The notes beneath the pieces are model-generated. The model was not told the DNA's origin. It worked only from the letters and a program-made list of their open reading frames with translations, and searched no databases. A stretch of 64,000 bases of DNA, from contig NZ_CP012938.1 in NCBI RefSeq assembly GCF_001314995.1, positions 1,860,001-1,924,000 of the forward strand, written 5' to 3'. Position numbers and translations under genes: made by a program. This DNA is from Bacteroides ovatus. GTDB taxonomy: Bacteria; Bacteroidota; Bacteroidia; Bacteroidales; Bacteroidaceae. Shown one piece after another: positions 59,959 through 64,000 of this stretch (position 1 is the stretch's first letter; each line of letters begins with the position of its first letter).

Positions 59959-62526
59959 TTATTTCACGTCGAATGCAGCTTCAATCAGTGCTTTCAAGTT
60001 CAGATAATGACTTCTGTATATTCCGCTGGAAGCATTTGCCGCATTAGTCAGGTCTCTTTTAAGATCAGTCAACTGTCCGCGTGCAATGGTCGGTGCCTCG
60101 GAAGGGAAATCGAAAGCCACAAGCGAATAACCACCCAGACTTCCGAGCGAGCCGGAACTGTTCTTCGGTTTATCAAGCATTCCGATCAACGCATTGACAT
60201 AAGTCTTCTGCAAGCTACGCTGGGAAGCATCCGGTTTCTTTCCTCCTTGCAGATCGCTCCAGATACTCTTCTTCAAATCACGGAACAAATCGTTGGCCGT
60301 GTATGCTTTCGCTCCGTTGACCAGTTCGTTATCCGTCATTTTGTCGAGCGTGCGGCTACTAAGCAGTTGTTTCAATGTACTGCTCTGTACACGGTAGATC
60401 GAATTGAAAGTATTGATACCTGTTCTTTCGGTCAGTTTATCATCCATCAGCCAAGTCGGTGTGGTGAACAGTTCTTTGTTCAAGAAGTCGACCGCTTTCT
60501 TCTGAATATCTTTCGGTACGTATTCTACCGCTTTCATGTCTGTCTGTTCCACAGAAATCGGATTGTGGTAGATACCGGCAACATTGGTAGTCACATGCCC
60601 CACGTACAAGCTGAATTGTCCCACCACATTCTGATACAAGCGGACGGCCTTCATATAACCTTCATTCGGTTCATAAGTCCAGTTCATGATTTCAGGCATC
60701 ACGCGTTTCAGGTTTTTGATGCCATACGAACTTGCCAACATGGCATCGTCTCCCAAATCCTCACTCTGGTTGCGGGGATCGTTTCTGTCGAGTTCCGTTC
60801 CGAACGTGTAACGTTTGTCTTCGCGCAACTTCCCGATGATCCACTTATTCAGGTGAGGTATTTCGGCTTCCGCCGTTTCATATTCGGGCATCCAGCGGTA
60901 GCCCCACTCAATCGCCCATTTGTCGTAGATACCGATACGGGGGAATATTCCCGAACGTGAGATGTTGTCTTCCGGCTGCGCCACATAGTTGAAACGGGCA
61001 TAGTCCATGATAGACGGCGTGTGCCCGTTAGCTTCCACCCATATTTTGTCTCTTAGTTTCTCTACCGGGACGGTATTGGAAGAGCCGAAGTTATGACGCA
61101 GTCCTAACGTGTGTCCCACCTCGTGGGAGGAGACAAAGCGTATCAGTTCGCCCATCAGTTCATCGTCGAACATCGGTTTGCGTGCTCCCGGATCAATGGC
61201 TCCCGCCTGCACGATGTACCAGTTGTAGAGCAGGCTCATCACGTTGTGATACCAGTTGATATGCGTTTCAAGGATTTCACCGCTGCGAGGGTCGTGCACG
61301 TGAGGTCCGCTTGCGTTGGGTATATCGGAAGGTTTGTACACGATAGCCGAATGGCGGGCGTCTTCCAGGCTCCAAGAAGGATCGTCCGTCGGCGCTTCTT
61401 TGCCGAAGATCGCGTTTTTGAATCCCGCTTTTTCGAAAGCTGCTTGCCAGTCGTTCACACCTTGAATGAGGTAAGGCACCCATTTTTTGGGAGTGGCGGG
61501 GTCGATGTAGATGATAATCGGTTTCTTCGGTTCCACCAATTCGCCACGAAGGTATTTCTCGCGGTCTTCCTCTTTGGGTTCGAGACGCCAACGGGTGATA
61601 TTTGCTTTGTACTTCACGCCCTGTGGGTTCTCATCAAAGTCCTTGTAGCTCACGGCAAAGTAACCTACCCGGTCGTCATGCAGTCTCGGTTTCATCGGTT
61701 CTTTGGGGAGCAGCAACAGGGAACTGTTCAGTTCGTAAGTCAACGGAGTGGTAGAAGTGGCAAAGAAAGCTGCCAGCAGTTTTTCCAGTCCGCTACCTCC
61801 TCCTTTCTTCCGTTGGAAGGTGCGGACAGTACGTATTTCGATATTCTGCGGGAAGGCTTTCAGCGTGTCGATGTAACTTGCGTCGTCTACCATGCTGCTT
61901 GCTCCGATGTTATCTTTCACACGGCTGGTGAATGAAAACATTTCGTTATCCTTACGGATATAGTCGGTCATGTCGATTACATAGTTGGTAGTTTCTCCTT
62001 CCTTACGGATGGTCTTCAGAGGGAACGTGGCCACAATGGGCTGAACATTGGAGTTCAACACTGCCTGATACAACCCCAGCGTATCGGCCGAATGTTCCAG
62101 ATAGGAAATCTCACGCACGAACAGTTTGTCGCCACGTCCTTTCTCGAAACGGATGACTTCGTCGCTGATGTAATCGCCCGGATAGCCGACTTTACGTTTC
62201 TGCGCGTCTACCGGTGCTTTTACCACCCGGTTGACAATCAGTACATCACGCCCGAAAAGAGAGTCGGCTATTTCAAAGAAATATTTACCCTCTACGTAGT
62301 GTACCTTGAAAAAGCCGTCCATTGTTTTGGCTTTGCCGGTGATTACTTTTGCATAAGGTTGCAGCGCATCTTTCTTGCTCTTGGCGATGGAGTCAGCTTT
62401 TGCCTTATCCACTGCTTCCGTCTTGCTTTTCTTTTTCTTCTTTTTCTTGAAGATGTCCGTCGATTGCGCTCCGGCCAATGGAACGATCATTGCCAGAATC
62501 ATCAGAATTGAAACTAATTTCTTCAT
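59959..62526 (-). CDS. Zinc-dependent metalloprotease (DUF5117/DUF5118 type)
   Basis: The 855-residue secreted protein has a signal peptide (MKKLVSILMILAMIVPLAGAQS) and a basic KKKKKKSKTE stretch. A DUF5118/DUF5117 region follows (about 45-400; DGFFKVHYVEGKYFFEIADSLFGRDVLIVNR). A metzincin-like zinc site HEVGHTLGLRHNFGSS lies near residue 480, and a C-terminal helical DUF4953-like part ends the protein. The ATG at 62526 is chosen because it starts the signal peptide; 62559 would add 11 residues before it. Such proteases often close SusC/SusD-type operons, consistent with the fimbrillin-like gene 42 bp upstream. Confidence 0.87.
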   Translation of the reverse strand: MKKLVSILMILAMIVPLAGAQSTDIFKKKKKKKSKTEAVDKAKADSIAKSKKDALQPYAKVITGKAKTMDGFFKVHYVEGKYFFEIADSLFGRDVLIVNRVVKAPVDAQKRKVGYPGDYISDEVIRFEKGRGDKLFVREISYLEHSADTLGLYQAVLNSNVQPIVATFPLKTIRKEGETTNYVIDMTDYIRKDNEMFSFTSRVKDNIGASSMVDDASYIDTLKAFPQNIEIRTVRTFQRKKGGGSGLEKLLAAFFATSTTPLTYELNSSLLLLPKEPMKPRLHDDRVGYFAVSYKDFDENPQGVKYKANITRWRLEPKEEDREKYLRGELVEPKKPIIIYIDPATPKKWVPYLIQGVNDWQAAFEKAGFKNAIFGKEAPTDDPSWSLEDARHSAIVYKPSDIPNASGPHVHDPRSGEILETHINWYHNVMSLLYNWYIVQAGAIDPGARKPMFDDELMGELIRFVSSHEVGHTLGLRHNFGSSNTVPVEKLRDKIWVEANGHTPSIMDYARFNYVAQPEDNISRSGIFPRIGIYDKWAIEWGYRWMPEYETAEAEIPHLNKWIIGKLREDKRYTFGTELDRNDPRNQSEDLGDDAMLASSYGIKNLKRVMPEIMNWTYEPNEGYMKAVRLYQNVVGQFSLYVGHVTTNVAGIYHNPISVEQTDMKAVEYVPKDIQKKAVDFLNKELFTTPTWLMDDKLTERTGINTFNSIYRVQSSTLKQLLSSRTLDKMTDNELVNGAKAYTANDLFRDLKKSIWSDLQGGKKPDASQRSLQKTYVNALIGMLDKPKNSSGSLGSLGGYSLVAFDFPSEAPTIARGQLTDLKRDLTNAANASSGIYRSHYLNLKALIEAAFDVK

Positions 62527-62568
62527 TTTTTCTTTTTTAATATTTATATACAGATACAAAGATAATAA

Positions 62569-63540
62569 TTATTCGATAGCGGTAATATCTTTCATATTCA
62601 GGTTGTTATCCGTTGACCAGAAGCCTGTTTTGGGTTTGCCTGAAGTCGTATATTCCCGTCCGTCGATTGTCAGCGTAAATTTATAGGTATAATTCATTCC
62701 TTTTTCAAAAGGAACGGCAACCATCATATAAGCGGTTTCCAGTGAAGACGGAAGTCCGAAAGCCGGCATTCCGGCATTTACTACCAGTCCGTCGGGAATG
62801 TTGTAAGTGATGCTATTCAAAGGGGTACCGCTGATTTCACCCGTTGCCAGGTTAACGGTGGCTCCGTCTGCATAAGACAGGGGATGTTCGTCACAAGTTA
62901 CTACAATTTTAGTACAGGTTTTGTTGGCCAAAGCATCCGGACATTCCAACGCGGGCAAGGTGAGCTGGGAAAACAAAGGTTTGAATTCTCCTAAAGAAAC
63001 CGTAGCTGCCGAATAACTGGAAGTGGTGGCCGAAGCGTATGCGAAGCCATATTTACGATTGGGCACAAATTCCGATGCATAGTGTTCCTGCACCGAAATG
63101 TTTGGAAGGGCTACTGTTTTGTAATCCTGCGAGGCGGCACTATAAGGGGTGTATGCGTAAATGGTATGATCGCCGCTTTTAAATCCTGCGGATAGTTCCG
63201 AAGAGGGATTCAAGGTCACTTCGTCGGTCACATGATCTTCATTGTCATAGGTGATATATGTCTTACCTTCATATTCCATCACAGTAGCTTTGGCTACTTC
63301 CGACGGGGCGTACGGCAAGTTATCCTGCGATTTGCCATCGGACAACACATATATTCCTATCTTGTCCGCTTCAATCCATCCCTGACTTCCATGGGAGTAC
63401 ACATTATAAGCACCGGAAACGGCAATTTTCCCCACCACGGGAATGTCTACATCTTCATCTTCACCATCATCACTACTGCAACTAACTGAAGATAACGCCA
63501 AAGCCACACAAGCGGCAAAATAAAAAAGTCTATTTTTCAT
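62569..63540 (-). CDS. Fimbrillin-family (Mfa-like) lipoprotein
   Basis: The 323-residue lipoprotein has lipobox SVSC with Cys21 followed by SSDDGEDEDVD, a surface-export signal. The body has the fimbrillin-like beta-sandwich pattern: VYSHGSQGWIEADKIGIYVL, HTIYAYTPYSA, LGEFKPLFSQLTL, TVNLATGEISGTP and the ending GMNYTYKFTLTIDGREYT. It could be a structural or tip component of a pilus, or a surface protein of the same operon. It is directly upstream of the metalloprotease. Confidence 0.8.
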   Translation of the reverse strand: MKNRLFYFAACVALALSSVSCSSDDGEDEDVDIPVVGKIAVSGAYNVYSHGSQGWIEADKIGIYVLSDGKSQDNLPYAPSEVAKATVMEYEGKTYITYDNEDHVTDEVTLNPSSELSAGFKSGDHTIYAYTPYSAASQDYKTVALPNISVQEHYASEFVPNRKYGFAYASATTSSYSAATVSLGEFKPLFSQLTLPALECPDALANKTCTKIVVTCDEHPLSYADGATVNLATGEISGTPLNSITYNIPDGLVVNAGMPAFGLPSSLETAYMMVAVPFEKGMNYTYKFTLTIDGREYTTSGKPKTGFWSTDNNLNMKDITAIE

Positions 63541-63634
63541 ACTTTTCTCGTTTAAATGATTAATTATTTACTGATAGATTATTTTCTTGTTTCTAATATT
63601 CTTCTTTTCATTTCTTACCTTTTCCTTCCTGTTC

Positions 63635-64000
63635 CTAATATTCTCCTTCATAGTTCGTGCACCACACCACGCCTTTCACATCGCCAAACCCGCTGAACGT
63701 CTGCAATTCCAGATCGGGAGCAAAACCTTCGAAGAGGCGTACCATCTGACTCCTGTTTACGTCGATTATGGCGATCTCTCCATTTTCCTGCGAAAGTGCC
63801 AGCCGGAAGTTCGGATCAGTACTATTTCCTCCATAGCCATAGAACTCGCAAACGACGGGGCTTCCACTGATACCGATGATACGACTGCCGGCTGTATAAG
63901 CTAGCATGTGGCTGCGCATCTGCATACTGTATATATAGAGATTTTTGTCTCCATCGGTAAAGTAGAAATAAGGATTCTTTTCAAAGTTGGAGGACATCTT
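63635..64000 (-). CDS. C-terminal part of a surface lipoprotein, possibly PKD-like family (gene runs off the right edge)
   Basis: The frame is open to the window edge and gives about 121 residues. SSNFEKNPYFYFTDGDKNLYIY and the following RLALSQENGEIAIIDVNRSQMVRLFEGF and VKGVVWCTNYEGEY look like the last blades or strands of a beta-propeller-type domain. This type of ending occurs in PKD-like family lipoproteins of SusC/SusD operons, but the assignment is tentative. It is followed 94 bp later by the fimbrillin-like gene, so one operon is likely. Confidence 0.6.
   Translation of the reverse strand, partial: KMSSNFEKNPYFYFTDGDKNLYIYSMQMRSHMLAYTAGSRIIGISGSPVVCEFYGYGGNSTDPNFRLALSQENGEIAIIDVNRSQMVRLFEGFAPDLELQTFSGFGDVKGVVWCTNYEGEY

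Noticed and set aside
60007..61935. Two long plus-strand frames opposite the metalloprotease
   Set aside because: The minus strand encodes an intact signal peptide and HEVGHTLGLRHN zinc site in one frame; the plus frames carry no family features.
1..64000. tRNA, rRNA, complete insertion sequences
   Set aside because: No cloverleaf with a CCA end, no rRNA-like stretch and no transposase gene with terminal repeats were recognised on either strand by eye.

Overview
The window looks like a chromosomal segment of a gut Bacteroides, close to the B. thetaiotaomicron/B. ovatus group. Evidence: Bacteroidetes promoters (a TAnnTTTG -7 box with TTTG about 19-20 bp upstream) sit before many genes. Lipoprotein signal peptides carry acidic surface-export residues after the lipobox cysteine. 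Bacteroides-restricted families are present (GldE, DUF4248, DUF4465, fimbrillin, BtuG-type propeller). The order btuB - btuG-like - DUF4465 - tnaA matches, from memory, B12 locus 1 of B. thetaiotaomicron. No rRNA, tRNA, CRISPR array or complete insertion sequence was found.

Layout. 1-2.2 kb: sialic-acid genes (lyase, Kelch epimerase, FadR-type GntR regulator with a 31-bp palindromic operator). 2.5-3.6 kb: a prolyl-tRNA editing-domain protein, dispersed repeats and a candidate small RNA with its own promoter and terminator. 3.7-12.3 kb: a four-gene export operon (TolC, HlyD/MacA adaptor, ABC ATPase, FtsX-like permease) behind a sigma-54 promoter, divergent from an NtrC-type regulator and its kinase. 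Three copies of a palindrome lie between them. 12.4-25.8 kb: mostly housekeeping and envelope genes (AI-2E-like permease, glycosyltransferase, RimK-type ATP-grasp plus GNAT, LolE-like permease, aminotransferase, PHP phosphatase, ABC-F protein). A four-unit 22-bp hairpin array sits at 21.8 kb. 26-28.6 kb: a PhoB/PhoR-like two-component pair. 28.7-35.7 kb: a thioredoxin-fold lipoprotein, a MITE-like palindrome, then a cobalamin riboswitch with a terminator platform driving btuB, a btuG-like fusion and a DUF4465 lipoprotein. 35.8-44 kb: tryptophanase, YjdJ/YjdI-like pair, phosphopantetheinyl transferase, gldE, ssb, mutY, HU, a 30-residue basic ribosome-associated protein and ribonuclease G.

45.8-54.9 kb holds the most striking structure: two tandem paralogous phase-variation modules. 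Each has a tyrosine recombinase, a ~265-bp segment bounded by inverted repeats with an outward promoter, a large S-layer-like surface lipoprotein gene, and a structured 3' UTR of about 350 nt. In this assembly both promoters point away from the lipoprotein gene, so both loci read as OFF. The 3' UTRs keep hairpins through paired base changes and share a GNRA-capped loop.

55-59.5 kb is an accessory cassette (DUF4248, replication-initiator-like protein, DnaB-type helicase, HU-like protein, coiled-coil protein, T7-lysozyme-type amidase) with visibly higher GC in the helicase gene. A broken AAA-ATPase gene and 33-bp tandem repeats follow. 60-64 kb encodes a DUF5117-type zinc metalloprotease, a fimbrillin-like lipoprotein and the 3' end of another surface protein, probably the tail of a SusC/SusD-type operon entering from the right.
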